A stretch of 64,000 bases of DNA, taken from positions 62,001 to 126,000 of the forward strand of contig NZ_BDAU01000083.1 in assembly GCF_001612615.1 (NCBI RefSeq), written 5' to 3'. Shown in pieces: positions 10,813-24,633 of this stretch (position 1 is the first letter of the stretch; each line of letters begins with the position of its first letter). This stretch comes from Nocardia amikacinitolerans NBRC 108937 (GTDB taxonomy: Bacteria > Actinomycetota > Actinomycetes > Mycobacteriales > Mycobacteriaceae). The position numbers and the translations under genes are program-made. Below the pieces are notes generated by a model. That model worked only from the letters and a program-made list of their open reading frames with translations. It was not told where the DNA came from and searched no databases.

Positions 10813-11637
10813 CTACCGGTAGCGGACTCGCGAATTCGCGTACAGGCAGATGGCGGCGGCGGTCGCGAGGTTGAGGCTCTCGGCGCGGCCGCGGATAGGG
10901 ATGCGGATGCGGTGGTCGGCGCGGGCGGCGACGGCGGGGTCGAGGCCGTGCGCCTCGTTGCCGAACAGCCAGGCGACGCGGCCGGTGAACAGGTCGTCGG
11001 CGTCGTCGAGATCGATCTCGCCGTCGGCGGCGGTGGCCAGAATCGTGATCCCGGCGGCGGCCAGCGCGTCAAGCGTTTCGGCGACGTCGCGGTGCCGGGC
11101 GATCGGGACGTGGAACAGACTGCCCGCGCTGGCGCGCACGCACTTGCCGTTGTGCGGGTCGACGGTGTCGCCTGCCAGCACGACCGCGTCGGCGCCGACC
11201 GAATCCACCACCCGGATGAGCGTGCCCGCGTTGCCAGGCTCGGCGATCTCGACCGGCACCGCGAGCATGCGCGGCTCGCCGGTGAGCACCTCGTCGAGCC
11301 CGACGTCGACCAGCTCGCACACGGCGACCAGGCCGGGCGCGGTCACGGTCTGCCCCAGATGCTCGGCCGCGCGCTCGCTCACCAGCGTGGCCCGCACTCC
11401 GTCGGCGACCGCGCCCGCGATCAGCGCGTGGTCGCGTTCCGCGGCCGACGGCGAATAGAACAGCTCACGCACCCGGCCGGTCGCCAGTGCCGCGGTGACC
11501 GAGTTCGCGCCCTCGGCGAGGAAAAGCCCGGTCTTGCGACGCTGCGGCGCGCGGTGCAGCTTGACAGCGGAAACGACCCGCGGGTTGCGCTCGGAGAGCG
11601 CGTCCGCGGGTCGTTCCGAAAGGTGTCCCTTGGTCAA
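10813..11637 (-). CDS. tsnR: TrmH-family (SpoU) 23S rRNA 2'-O-methyltransferase
   Basis: 274 residues. It methylates ribose 2'-OH in rRNA with S-adenosylmethionine through a knotted SPOUT fold. Visible are the N-terminal substrate-binding domain (FLAEGANSVTAAL near residue 38) and the three SpoU motifs: EIAEPGNAGTLIRVVDSVGAD, LFGNEAHGLDPAV and IPIRGRAESLNLATAAAI. The start is uncertain. The only convenient start codon downstream of the rplT stop is TTG 11637; earlier starts in this frame would overlap rplT. The gene follows infC-rpmI-rplT directly, the same neighbour as tsnR in mycobacteria, and is probably part of that operon. Confidence 0.88.
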   Translation of the reverse strand: MTKGHLSERPADALSERNPRVVSAVKLHRAPQRRKTGLFLAEGANSVTAALATGRVRELFYSPSAAERDHALIAGAVADGVRATLVSERAAEHLGQTVTAPGLVAVCELVDVGLDEVLTGEPRMLAVPVEIAEPGNAGTLIRVVDSVGADAVVLAGDTVDPHNGKCVRASAGSLFHVPIARHRDVAETLDALAAAGITILATAADGEIDLDDADDLFTGRVAWLFGNEAHGLDPAVAARADHRIRIPIRGRAESLNLATAAAICLYANSRVRYR

Positions 11638-11651
11638 CAGGGTCGGCCGGA

Positions 11652-12032
11652 TCAGGCGGCCGGGGCGTTGACGTCCTGCGGGAGGGCGGCCTTGGCGACA
11701 GCGACCAGACCGGCGAAGGCCTCGGCGTCGGAGACGGCGAGCTCGGCCAGGATCTTGCGGTCCACCTCGACACCGGCGGCCTTCAGGCCCTGGATGAACC
11801 GGTTGTAGGTGATGTCGTTGATGCGCGCCGCTGCGTTGATGCGGGCGATCCACAGCTTGCGGAAGTCACCCTTGCGCGCCCGGCGGTCCCGGTAGGCGTA
11901 GGTGAGCGAGTGCAGCTGCTGTTCCTTGGCCTTGCGGTAAAGCCGCGAGCGCTGGCCCCGGTAGCCCTTGGAGGCCTCGAGGATGGAACGGCGCTTCTTC
12001 TGAGCGTTGACGGCCCTCTTGACGCGTGCCAC
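11652..12032 (-). CDS. rplT: 50S ribosomal protein L20
   Basis: 126 residues. It binds 23S rRNA early in 50S assembly. The conserved N-terminal basic helix ([19 protein letters not shown]), the [15 protein letters not shown] block and the C-terminal globular domain ([15 protein letters not shown]) are all present. It is the third gene of infC-rpmI-rplT, 98 nt after rpmI, and the proximal part of the tsnR open frame overlaps its 3' end. Confidence 0.98.
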   Translation of the reverse strand: MARVKRAVNAQKKRRSILEASKGYRGQRSRLYRKAKEQQLHSLTYAYRDRRARKGDFRKLWIARINAAARINDITYNRFIQGLKAAGVEVDRKILAELAVSDAEAFAGLVAVAKAALPQDVNAPAA

Positions 12033-12130
12033 TGGTCAGTCCTTGATCGAATAGGGGGCGCGTGCGGCGCCCGGGAGGTTGGTCAGGGGTGGCGTCCGGA
12101 ATCTCCGGTCGCGGTGCTGCCTGAAGGGGA

Positions 12131-12325
12131 TCAGATACCCAGCAGCTTCTTCACGCGACGGACGTCGGCAGCCGCGACGACCTCCGTGCCGTCCAGACGA
12201 CGAGTCCGGCGGGTGGGCTTGTGCTCGAACAGGTGGCGACGGTTCGCCTGCTGGCGCAGCAGCTTGCCTTTACCGGACACCTTGAATCGCTTCGAGGCGC
12301 CGCTGTGGCTCTTCATCTTCGGCAT
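12131..12325 (-). CDS. rpmI: 50S ribosomal protein L35
   Basis: 64 residues, highly basic. It shows the invariant start [15 protein letters not shown] and the [17 protein letters not shown] core of L35. It lies between infC (73 nt upstream) and rplT, the conserved operon order. The start at the ATG of MPKMK is set by family conservation, although the frame is open further upstream. Confidence 0.98.
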   Translation of the reverse strand: MPKMKSHSGASKRFKVSGKGKLLRQQANRRHLFEHKPTRRTRRLDGTEVVAAADVRRVKKLLGI

Positions 12326-12398
12326 GGATTCCTCTATCTGGTCGTCCCGGCGGTCGTCGCCGACCGCCGGTGTCTGTTCGTATAACTGCGGGCGTGGC

Positions 12399-13007
<609 letters not shown>

Positions 13008-13011
13008 GGGG

Positions 13012-13017
13012 CCTCCT
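13012..13017 (-). promoter_or_regulatory. Shine-Dalgarno AGGAGG deciding the ATC start of infC
   Basis: The complement of 13012-13017 reads AGGAGG, a perfect anti-16S match, separated by CCCC from the ATC at 13007-13005. It is the strongest argument that translation of infC starts at the non-canonical ATC. Confidence 0.85.
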
Positions 13018-13290
13018 AGGTCAAGCGGTGTCGTCTGACGACCGCAGGCAATAACTGCAACCCCTTGTTCAACACAAAGGCCCCGGTGCGGTATTTCACC
13101 GCGACGGGGCCCGAGTCGACCGATCGCCGATGACAGGCATCGACTCTTGCGCGCGAGAAGGCTCGCCACGCAAGAAACCCACCACGTCGGGCGGGTGACC
13201 GGACCGTTTGACCAGTACGATCGCTCGTCGGCAACGGTGGGAGTCGGGCTCCACTTATCAGCCCCGGATCGTGCGGCATCACGCAACACC
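13018..13290 (-). promoter_or_regulatory. structured 5' leader of the infC-rpmI-rplT operon
   Basis: About 270 nt upstream of infC are non-coding but rich in pairing. A first hairpin combines TTGCG/CGCAA and CGAG/CTCG arms around 13145-13175. A second, terminator-like hairpin lies at 13071-13111. A candidate -10 TAGACT lies on the minus strand near 13312-13317, which would give a long leader. IF-3/L35/L20 operons are autoregulated through leader RNA in other bacteria; that this leader works the same way is inference. Confidence 0.55.
13071..13111 (-). terminator. putative attenuator in the infC leader
   Basis: On the minus strand GGCCCCG pairs with CGGGGCC (7 bp, 13111-13105 with 13085-13079) and the inner GCGGT pairs with ACCGC around a 5-nt GAAAT loop. 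The hairpin is followed by TTTGTGTT. It lies about 65 nt before the infC ribosome-binding site, where a Rho-independent attenuator would sit. Confidence 0.6.
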
Positions 13291-13394
13291 GTTCGGGGCG
13301 GTCGTCAGCGGAAAGTCTAGCATTGCCGTCCGCTATCGCCGAATCGGCTCGAAAACGCGTTGCGCGCCCGGCGGCGCGGTGCCACGCTCCCTCG

Positions 13395-13915
13395 GTGCCC
13401 GCATCCTCTCACGACATCCTGCGCTGGCAGTTCGACCTGACCTGGTCGTTGGCGCGCTACCACTTCGACGCGCTGACACCCGAGGACTTCCACTGGGAAC
13501 CAGGCCCGCTGATCTGGACCGTGCACCGCGGCGCGGACGGCAACTGGCGACCGGACTGGGCCGAGGTCGAGCCCGACCCGATCCCGGTGCCGACGTCGCC
13601 TGGCTCACCTGGCACATCGATTGGTGGTGGAGCACGGCGCTCGCGCACGTCGAGGGCCGGACCCCAACGCCGCGCGAGGAAGTGTTCTGGGCCGGTGACG
13701 CGGCGCTGACCAGGCTGGACGACCTGCGCGCCGGGTGGGCGACGGCGCTGGAGGCCGCCGATCCGGACGCGCCCGCCGCGTACCCGTGGCCCGCCGACGC
13801 CGGGCTCACCGTGACGCATCTGGCCGCTTGGGTGAACGCCGAACTGATGAAGAACGCCGCGGAGATCGGCCAGCTCCGGCTGCTGCGGGCGGCCTCGCTA
13901 GCCTGTGGGGTATGA
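13395..13915 (+). pseudogene. DinB-family protein gene with a -1 frameshift
   Basis: The protein is readable only by changing frame. The first part (GTG 13395, SSHDILRWQFDLTW, ending near EPDPIPVPT) is in one frame. From about 13595 the continuation VAWLTWHIDWWWSTALAHVE to the end is in another. Together they give a DinB-like four-helix metal-binding domain (mycothiol/bacillithiol-dependent type), with LTWHIDWWW as the characteristic His-containing helix. One missing base in GTGCCGACGTCGCC (13588-13601) explains the shift. It could be a real mutation or an assembly error. The last codons overlap the next gene (ATGA). Confidence 0.8.
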
Positions 13916-14250
13916 CTGACGAGCTCGACTCCATCCGCGAACTGGCCGACATCCCCGCCGTCGAGGTGATCAGCCGCGCCGCCGTGATGCTGATGAGTTC
14001 GGCCGCGGAAAAGCTCGGGCTCGCCGACCCGGACCCGGACCACAGCCCGCACCGCGATCTCGACGAGGCGCGCCGGGTCATCACGGCGCTCGCCGGCCTG
14101 GTCACCGCCTCGGTCGAATACCTCGGGCCGCACGCCGGACCGATCCGCGAGGGCCTGCAATCGCTCCAGCGGGCCTTCCGCGAGGCCTCCGCCCACCCGG
14201 ACGAGCCGGGCAAGGGACCGGGCGAGAAGTACACCGGCCCCGTCTACTGA
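13912..14250 (+). CDS. DUF1844 domain-containing protein
   Basis: 112 residues. It matches the actinobacterial DUF1844 family: the N-terminal IRELADIPAVEVISRAAVMLMSSAAEKLGL and a charged helical C-terminus ending in Pro/Gly/Lys. Function unknown; all-helical, cytoplasmic. In mycobacteria a homologue is also encoded close to infC. Its ATG overlaps the stop of the broken DinB gene. A -10-like TAGCCT at 13899-13904 lies 7 nt upstream, so the gene may have its own leaderless promoter and be unaffected by the upstream frameshift. Confidence 0.85.
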   Translation: MTDELDSIRELADIPAVEVISRAAVMLMSSAAEKLGLADPDPDHSPHRDLDEARRVITALAGLVTASVEYLGPHAGPIREGLQSLQRAFREASAHPDEPGKGPGEKYTGPVY

Positions 14251-14320
14251 GCCGGGTTTTCCCGCTCCCGTCCGCCGCGACCGCTCACACGGTCGGCGGT
14301 TCATGCGGCATGCTGGCAGT

Positions 14321-15040
14321 ATGTCGACACCGATCTTGCTCGTTCCCGGATTCTGGCTCGGCGCGTGGGCGTGGGACGAGGTGGCCGAGGACCTGCGCGG
14401 GCGCGGTTTCGACGTGCGGGCGCTGACGCTGCCCGGACTCGATCCCGACGACGAGGACCGGCTCGCGGCCACCATCGAGGAGCAGGCGGGAGCCATCCTC
14501 GCGGCCATCGACCCCGCGGAATCCGCTGTGCTGGTATCGCATTCGGGCGCCGCCGCGCCGGGCTATCTGGCCACCGATGTCGCGCCGGAGCGTTTCCAGC
14601 ACGCGGTGTACGTCGACTGCGCGCCGGTGCCGGACGGGTTCGTGCTCAACGATTCGCTCGGCGCGGCGCGCGAGTACCCGCTGCCGAGCTGGGAGCAGTT
14701 GGCGGAAGAGGGTGACAGCCTCGTCGGGCTGGACAAGGCGCAACTGGCCCGCTTCCGTGAGCGCGCGGTGTCGGAACCGGCGAGTATCGCGGGCGCGCCA
14801 CTGCGGCTGAGCGATTCGCCCGCGCGCCTCGCGGTGCCGACGACGGTGGTGTGCACCAGCATCACCGCGGAGCTGGTGCGGCAGCTGAGCACGAGCGGCG
14901 AGGCGCCGGTGTTCAGCGAGATCGCCCGGTTCGACGCGACGCTGATCGACCTGCCGACCGGGCACTGGCCGATGTGGTCGAAGCCGATGGAACTGGCGCA
15001 GATCATCGCCGAGGCCGCGTCGGAGTCGGCGAAGAACTGA
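14321..15040 (+). CDS. alpha/beta hydrolase (esterase-like)
   Basis: 239 residues of a compact alpha/beta hydrolase. ILLVPGFWLGAWAWDEV carries the oxyanion region, VLVSHSGAAAPG the nucleophile elbow (Ser of SHSGA), and TGHWPMWSKP the catalytic His near the C-terminus. The layout resembles the methylesterase/hydroxynitrile-lyase-like group of small hydrolases (LVPGxWxGAWxW). No signal peptide. The start ATG at 14321 was preferred over an in-frame ATG at 14303 because family members begin immediately before the PILLVPG strand. The natural substrate is unknown. Confidence 0.85.
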   Translation: MSTPILLVPGFWLGAWAWDEVAEDLRGRGFDVRALTLPGLDPDDEDRLAATIEEQAGAILAAIDPAESAVLVSHSGAAAPGYLATDVAPERFQHAVYVDCAPVPDGFVLNDSLGAAREYPLPSWEQLAEEGDSLVGLDKAQLARFRERAVSEPASIAGAPLRLSDSPARLAVPTTVVCTSITAELVRQLSTSGEAPVFSEIARFDATLIDLPTGHWPMWSKPMELAQIIAEAASESAKN

Positions 15041-15094
15041 GGGCGGCACGGCCGAGACGGGGCTGGCCGACACGACCGGCCCCGCCCGGCGCGC

Positions 15095-15190
15095 TCACTG
15101 CCCCGGGGTGACCGAGATCGACGATCCGGTGGCGATCATATTGGCGAGGGCCTGGAAAAGGCTGGTCAGACCGGCGCTTCCGCTGTCCAT
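15095..15190 (-). CDS. micropeptide 1 (31 aa) of a tandem pair
   Basis: A complete 31-residue frame, ATG 15190 to TGA 15095, with a good ribosome-binding site (GAAAGGAAA, about 7 nt upstream). It starts MDSGSAG, continues as a short amphipathic helix (Leu8, Leu11, Phe12, Leu15, Met18 and Ile19 on one face) and ends GSSISVTPGQ. It has no Lys or Arg and a net charge of about -1. It lies 27 nt downstream of the second micropeptide gene, with the same ribosome-binding-site layout and a matching C-terminal pattern GSSIxxxPGx. It is not a known family to me. Small acidic signal-less amphipathic peptides encoded in tandem recall PorA/PorH mycomembrane channel peptides, but this is speculation. Confidence 0.6.
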   Translation of the reverse strand: MDSGSAGLTSLFQALANMIATGSSISVTPGQ

Positions 15191-15217
15191 GGGATTTCCT
15201 TTCGCTGTGCGGCGCGC

Positions 15218-15307
15218 TCAGGCGCCCGGGTTGTAGTTGATGGACGATCCACTGCTCAGAAACGTGAGGATCTGCGCGACGAGCGCGGCGATGTCGACGC
15301 CTTCCAT
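15218..15307 (-). CDS. micropeptide 2 (29 aa) of a tandem pair
   Basis: A complete 29-residue frame, ATG 15307 to TGA 15218, preceded by GAGAAAGGAAC. It starts MEGVDIAAL, forms a strongly hydrophobic helix (Ile6, Leu9, Val10, Ile13, Leu14, Phe16, Leu17) and ends GSSINYNPGA. No basic residue; net charge about -2. The C-terminus aligns with micropeptide 1 (GSSIxxxPGx), which suggests duplication and divergence or two subunits of one assembly. A -10-like TAAGAT occurs on the minus strand near 15409-15414, so the pair may form one operon. Confidence 0.6.
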   Translation of the reverse strand: MEGVDIAALVAQILTFLSSGSSINYNPGA

Positions 15308-15689
15308 GGGCGTGTTCCTTTCTCTCCCACCGCTTTTCGGGCGCGCGAACGCCACCGAGCGGTGCACTCACCGTTACTGTCCCGGACGCGCCCGGACACG
15401 GTGAGCCGATCTTACACACGCCTGTTTCACTTTTTCCCGCGTTTCGGGAGCCCAATGCGCAGGGCACTTCCCCGGATCGATCCGCGCGCCACACACTCCG
15501 TCGACTTCCCTCTCGACTCGATGCTGGACGCCCGGGGATGGAGCCTTCGACTGCGGCCGGACAGAACCGCCCGCCGTCGCCCTGCGCACCGAAACGACGA
15601 GTGACCGCGTCCTCGGGACACGGCCACTCGATCTGTTGCTGGTCGGCGGAGCTCTGCGAATCGGCTCTCCAATCAGCTCGGCTCTCGCA
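15308..15689. other. intergenic region upstream of the micropeptide pair and downstream of uvrA
   Basis: No coding frame is supported. The segment nearest 15307 should contain the promoter of the micropeptide operon: AT-rich patches around 15405-15440 include TAAGAT on the minus strand. The rest is GC-rich and without obvious repeats. Confidence 0.5.
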
Positions 15690-18740
<3,051 letters not shown>

Positions 18741-18858
18741 CAGGTGTGTCCCTTCTCGATCGTGTGTTGACGTGCAGACATACCCCCGTTGGCCACTCTA
18801 GGCCGGGGCACCGACAAGTTTTCGTCCGAGCGACCGCGGGCTGCCCGGACGACGCCCG

Positions 18859-20943
18859 TCACCCGGCCCGTCGCGTGCCCTCCGACCGCCCGATGACCTG
18901 CCATCCGTGCGCGTCCACCGTGACGGTCAACACCTCCGAGCCGACCCGGAGCCCGCTGATCCGCAGCGGCAGGTACCGCTCGGGCACGGCGGGCGCCACC
19001 TCCGCCGCGCCCGCGCCCGGCTCCAGCCGGACCAGGCTGCGCAGGAACAGCAGCGGCGCGGCCGCGGCCCAGGCCTGTGGCGAACACGAGGTCGGGTACG
19101 GCACCGGCGCGTCGAACTCGGCGCGGTCGAAACCGCAGAACAGCTCGGGCAGCCGGTAGCCGAACCGGACCGAGGCGTCCAGCACCGCGTCGATCACCCT
19201 GCTCGCGTGCTCGGTGAGTCCGTAGCGCATCAGCCCGGCCGCGCAGACCGCGTTGTCGTGCGGCCACACCGAACCGTTGTGGTAACTGACGGGGTTGTAG
19301 GCGCCCATGTCGCTGGACAGGGTTCGGATGCCCCAGCCGGTGAACATGTCGGGGGCGAGCAACCGGTCCGCGACCAGCGCCGCCTTGTCCTCGTCCACGA
19401 TACCGGTCCACAGGCAGTGGCCGATGTTCGAGGTCAGCGCGTCGATCGGCCGTTTGTCCCTGTCCAGCCCGACGGCGTACCAGCCGCGCTCGGGCAGCCA
19501 GAACTTCGCGTTGAACTCGGCCTTGAGCCGGGCGGCCGCGGCGCGCAGCCGGTCGGCGGTGTCCCGGTCGCCGAGGTCGGCGGCCAGCTCGGCCCGCGCC
19601 AGGTACGCGGCGTAGACGTAGCCCTGCACCTCGGCGAGCGCGATGGGCGGTTCGGGCAGCGTGCCGTCGGCGAAGTTGATGCCGTCCCAGGAGTCCTTCC
19701 AGCCCTGGTTCTCCAGGCCGTGGTCGGTTTTCCGCTGGTATTCGACGAACCCGTCGCCGTCGGCGTCGCCGTAGCGCTGGATCCACTCGATGGCGCGGTC
19801 GGCGTGCGGCAGCAGTTCGTCGCGGGTGGCGGCGTCGAGTCCCCAGCGGTGCAACTCGCCGAGCACCATGACGAAAAGCGGTGTGGCGTCGACAGTTCCG
19901 TAGTACACCGTGTCGCCGCCGAGCAGTTTCGTCGCGGCCCTGCCGAAGCGGATCTCGTGCGGGATGCGGCCGGGTTGCTCCTCGGTGGCGGCGTGCTCGC
20001 GGACGCCCTGGAGCCCGGCCAGGCTCTGCAAGGTGCCGATGGCCAGCCTGGTGTCCACCGGAAGCACCATCCACGAGGTGAGCAGCGAGTCCCGCCCGAA
20101 CAGCGCCATGAACCACGGCGCGCCCGCCGCGACCACCGCGCGCTCGGGGCTCGCCGGATCGAAGATGCGCAGTGCGCCGAGATCGGCGACGGCGCGGCGC
20201 AGCACGGCGGCCAACGTCGGGTCGCCGGTCCGCACCCGCGGCGAGTTCTCGTACCAGGCGCGCAGCCGCCGGGCCGGCGCGCTGTGCGCGATCGAGCTGC
20301 CGCACATGTGCCGCGGCGTGACCTCGGCCGAGCCGAGCAGCGGGTGGTACTGGACGCACGTCGTGAAGGACCCGCGCGCGGGCAGCCGGACCGACCAGCG
20401 CAGGCACCGGCCGTCGAACGTCGCGTCCGCGGCCCGCACCGCCATCGCGACACCGAGCGCGGGCGCCGCGATCTCGAGGCTGCCGTTGTCCACCCGGTGT
20501 TCGGTCTCGGGGCCCGCGCCGACGCGACCTTCCTTGACCTCGAACAGATCCGCGAAATCGGCGTCGACCTCGAGCGCGATCGCGCAGTCGATGGGTTCGC
20601 CGGAGAGGTTGCGCACGGTGAGGTCCTCGCGCATGCCGTCGCCGACGTGCCGTCCGACGATCACCAGCGCGGTGCTGTCGGCGCGGCCCGGCGGCGGCGT
20701 GGTGCGCGCGAGCAGCGTGGCGCTGTAGGGATCGGCGTACTGCACGCTCAACGGTTGCGGCGCTTGGTCGTCCACGGTGAGTCGCCAGCGGGAGAGCACC
20801 CTGGTGTCGCGGACGAACAGGCCCTGCGCCCGGCGCGGCTCGATGCCGCCGCCGGAATCGCTGAGGCAGAACGTGGATCCCTCGACGAGCGTGACCGCGC
20901 CCGCCGTCCCGTGTTGCGCGGGTCCGCTGCCCCACGGGTCCAT
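18859..20943 (-). CDS. amylo-alpha-1,6-glucosidase / glycogen-debranching-type enzyme
   Basis: 694 residues. The N-terminal beta-sandwich (GDE_N-like, with GLFVRDTRVLSRWRLTVDD) is followed by an (alpha/alpha)6 barrel (APWFMALFGRDSLLTSWM, TDHGLENQGWKDSWDGI, SYHNGSVWPHDNAVCAAGL). Acidic residues in GRDS and KDSWDG are the likely catalytic region, by analogy with six-hairpin glycosidases. No signal peptide, so probably cytoplasmic and acting on glycogen or trehalose-derived glucan. The start was set at ATG 20943 because AAGGACGAG lies about 8 nt upstream. Divergent from devR, which may link carbon-store mobilisation to hypoxia. Confidence 0.8.
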   Translation of the reverse strand: MDPWGSGPAQHGTAGAVTLVEGSTFCLSDSGGGIEPRRAQGLFVRDTRVLSRWRLTVDDQAPQPLSVQYADPYSATLLARTTPPPGRADSTALVIVGRHVGDGMREDLTVRNLSGEPIDCAIALEVDADFADLFEVKEGRVGAGPETEHRVDNGSLEIAAPALGVAMAVRAADATFDGRCLRWSVRLPARGSFTTCVQYHPLLGSAEVTPRHMCGSSIAHSAPARRLRAWYENSPRVRTGDPTLAAVLRRAVADLGALRIFDPASPERAVVAAGAPWFMALFGRDSLLTSWMVLPVDTRLAIGTLQSLAGLQGVREHAATEEQPGRIPHEIRFGRAATKLLGGDTVYYGTVDATPLFVMVLGELHRWGLDAATRDELLPHADRAIEWIQRYGDADGDGFVEYQRKTDHGLENQGWKDSWDGINFADGTLPEPPIALAEVQGYVYAAYLARAELAADLGDRDTADRLRAAAARLKAEFNAKFWLPERGWYAVGLDRDKRPIDALTSNIGHCLWTGIVDEDKAALVADRLLAPDMFTGWGIRTLSSDMGAYNPVSYHNGSVWPHDNAVCAAGLMRYGLTEHASRVIDAVLDASVRFGYRLPELFCGFDRAEFDAPVPYPTSCSPQAWAAAAPLLFLRSLVRLEPGAGAAEVAPAVPERYLPLRISGLRVGSEVLTVTVDAHGWQVIGRSEGTRRAG

Positions 20944-21173
20944 GACGTCACTCGTCCTTGCGCCGGGGATCGGCCGGAGCGCTCGGGGCGTTCCGCGGTG
21001 TCGCTGAATCGGCCATGGTTCGACAACTTCCACGCGTGCGGTCCAGAAATCCAGCATACTCGGAACATCAATACGCCCAGGGCAATTCGACCCGTTCCGT
21101 TCGCCAGATGTTCGCTGGGACGGGATTCCGAGGTCGGTCCCGCGGCGGGATCCATGCGTAAGGAGGGGCCGCG

Positions 21174-21806
21174 GTGATCAAGGTGTTCCTGGTCGACGAT
21201 CACGAGATCGTCCGGCGCGGGCTGACCGATCTGCTGGAGAGCGACCCAGAACTCGCGGTGATCGGCGAGGCGGGCGATGTCGCGCAGGCCATGGCGGGCA
21301 TTCGCGTTGCCGAGCCCGATGTCGCGGTGCTCGACGTGCGGCTGCCCGACGGCAACGGCATCGAACTGTGCCGCGACCTGCTCGCCGAAATCGACGGTCT
21401 GCGCTGCCTGATCCTCACCTCCTACACCGACGAGCACGCCATGCTGGACGCGATCCTCGCCGGCGCTTCGGGTTACGTGGTCAAGAACATCAAGGGCATG
21501 GAGCTCGCCGAGGCCATCAAGGCGGTCGGCGCGGGCCGCTCGCTGCTGGACAACCGGGCGGCGACAGCGCTCAAGGCGCGGCTGCGCGACAGCGTCGAGG
21601 CCGACGGACCGCTGGCCGGACTGACCGAACAGGAACGCAAGCTGCTCGCGTTGCTCGGCGAGGGTTTGACGAACCGGCAGATCGCGGCGCGGATGTTCCT
21701 CGCCGAGAAGACGGTCAAGAACTACGTCTCGCGGTTGCTCGCCAAGCTGGGTATGGAGCGACGCACGCAAGCCGCGGTGCTCGCCTCCCGCCTGCGCGAG
21801 GGGTGA
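21174..21806 (+). CDS. devR: DevR/DosR-family hypoxia response regulator
   Basis: 210 residues. An N-terminal receiver domain is followed by a NarL/LuxR-type HTH. The phosphoacceptor Asp54 (VLDVRLPD), the acidic pocket Asp8/Asp9 (VDDHE), Thr82 and Lys104 are all present. The C-terminal helices ([46 protein letters not shown]) closely match the mycobacterial dormancy regulator DosR. GTG start with AAGGAGG about 7 nt upstream. Its sensor partner is encoded at 22790, separated by a divergent hibernation-factor gene. No full DosR box was found directly upstream of devR itself. Confidence 0.92.
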   Translation: MIKVFLVDDHEIVRRGLTDLLESDPELAVIGEAGDVAQAMAGIRVAEPDVAVLDVRLPDGNGIELCRDLLAEIDGLRCLILTSYTDEHAMLDAILAGASGYVVKNIKGMELAEAIKAVGAGRSLLDNRAATALKARLRDSVEADGPLAGLTEQERKLLALLGEGLTNRQIAARMFLAEKTVKNYVSRLLAKLGMERRTQAAVLASRLREG

Positions 21807-21859
21807 GCAGGTGCGCGATGTCCGAGGAGCGGCACTGCTCCCGCGGACGATGCTGCGAT

Positions 21860-22651
21860 TCAGTCGTTTTCGGCGGGGGCGACGATCGTCAGGTCCCCGT
21901 CGTAGCGACGGTAGAGCAGGTGGCCGCGGCGGGTCTCCACGTCGGTGAAGAACAGGAACGGCAGGCCCGCGCCGCACAACCTGGTCGCCGCCTCGGACTC
22001 GCTGAGCAGCGGGCTCGGCTCCGAATGCACCGTCAACGGTAGGGAATTCGCGCTCAGCGGCCGGATCCGCTCGAGCGGGGTGATCGTGGTCCACTGGCGG
22101 ACGAGCCGCACGCCGAACGAATCCGACCAGTGCACGATGGCGTCCTCGCCGGTCTCGGCGTCGGTGAACAGGTACGCGTCGTAGTCCATCGCGTCCATCA
22201 CCGCGGTCGCCTCGGCGGGCGTTCCGGTGAGCAGCGCGCAGTTCTTGCGGCGGATGATCGGCCGCTGCTCGGTGACCTTGGCCAGCGGCGGCCGCGCCGG
22301 ATCCGGCCACGCCCGAGACTGATTGGCGACCAGCCTGCTGAGCTGACGGTCCAGCCGCTCCACGGCGAAGGTCACCGCGAACCCGCGCGGCCCGGTGACC
22401 TGCACCCGGGTCGGTGTGTCGTGCAGCCGCACGTTGGCCTGCACCACCGTGGGTTCGTCCATATCCGGTGGGGCGGTGACGCGCACGCGCGCAGGCACGT
22501 CCAAGTGGTGGCGGCGCAGCACCCGCCCGATGGCGCGCACGGCACGCGTCACGTCGGCGGGCGGCACGGCGCCGCGGGTGGTCACCGCGAGCTCCGGATC
22601 CGCGGCGCTGGACCAATGTTCCGAGGAGTACAACGATTGCAACGAATTCAT
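21860..22651 (-). CDS. HPF/RafH-like ribosome hibernation (dormancy) protein
   Basis: 263 residues. The N-terminal part looks like a sigma-54-modulation/S30AE fold (about 35-115, VRVTAPP...VQVTGPRGFAVTFAVERLDRQL). Two S30AE C-terminal-type repeats follow (about 130-190, IIRRKNCALLTGTPAEA...DAYLFTDAETGE, and 205-263, PLTVHSEPSPLLSESEAA...FLFFTDVETRRGHLLYRRYDG). Tandem S30AE_C domains are the hallmark of the mycobacterial hypoxia factor RafH (Rv0079), which stabilises ribosomes during dormancy. GAGGTGT lies just before the ATG. A DosR-type palindrome lies 62-81 nt upstream, so control by DevR is likely. Confidence 0.85.
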   Translation of the reverse strand: MNSLQSLYSSEHWSSAADPELAVTTRGAVPPADVTRAVRAIGRVLRRHHLDVPARVRVTAPPDMDEPTVVQANVRLHDTPTRVQVTGPRGFAVTFAVERLDRQLSRLVANQSRAWPDPARPPLAKVTEQRPIIRRKNCALLTGTPAEATAVMDAMDYDAYLFTDAETGEDAIVHWSDSFGVRLVRQWTTITPLERIRPLSANSLPLTVHSEPSPLLSESEAATRLCGAGLPFLFFTDVETRRGHLLYRRYDGDLTIVAPAEND

Positions 22652-22712
22652 AGGACACCTCTACTCTCAATTCACCCAGTGCCGCTATCCCACCTCTGCA
22701 ACGTCGCCGCGA

Positions 22713-22732
22713 ACAGGGCCGAAAGTCCCCGA
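22713..22732. promoter_or_regulatory. candidate DosR/DevR box
   Basis: GGGCCGAAAGTCCC (22716-22729) followed by CGA matches the mycobacterial DosR consensus GGGACTWWAGTCCC with two mismatches. The right half AGTCCCCGA is a near-perfect half-site. It lies in the 138-bp divergent intergenic region between the hibernation-factor gene and devS, positioned to serve both. Confidence 0.7.
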
Positions 22733-22753
22733 TCCGCGAATTACACTGGCTGA

Positions 22754-24529
<1,776 letters not shown>

Positions 24530-24633
24530 TGCCGGACAGCGACCAGCCGAGCGTCCGCATCCCAAGGCTTTACGCAAGCACCGACCGGCTCGGTGCAGAC
24601 CGGTGCGCATCCCGGCCGCCGTGCACCGCGACC

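Noticed and set aside
21110-21172. DosR box upstream of devR itself (GGGACGGGATTCCGAGGTCGGTCCC region)
   Set aside because: Arms GGGAC/GTCCC are present but the spacing (15-16 nt) is far from the 14-bp consensus core, so autoregulation via this site is not supported.
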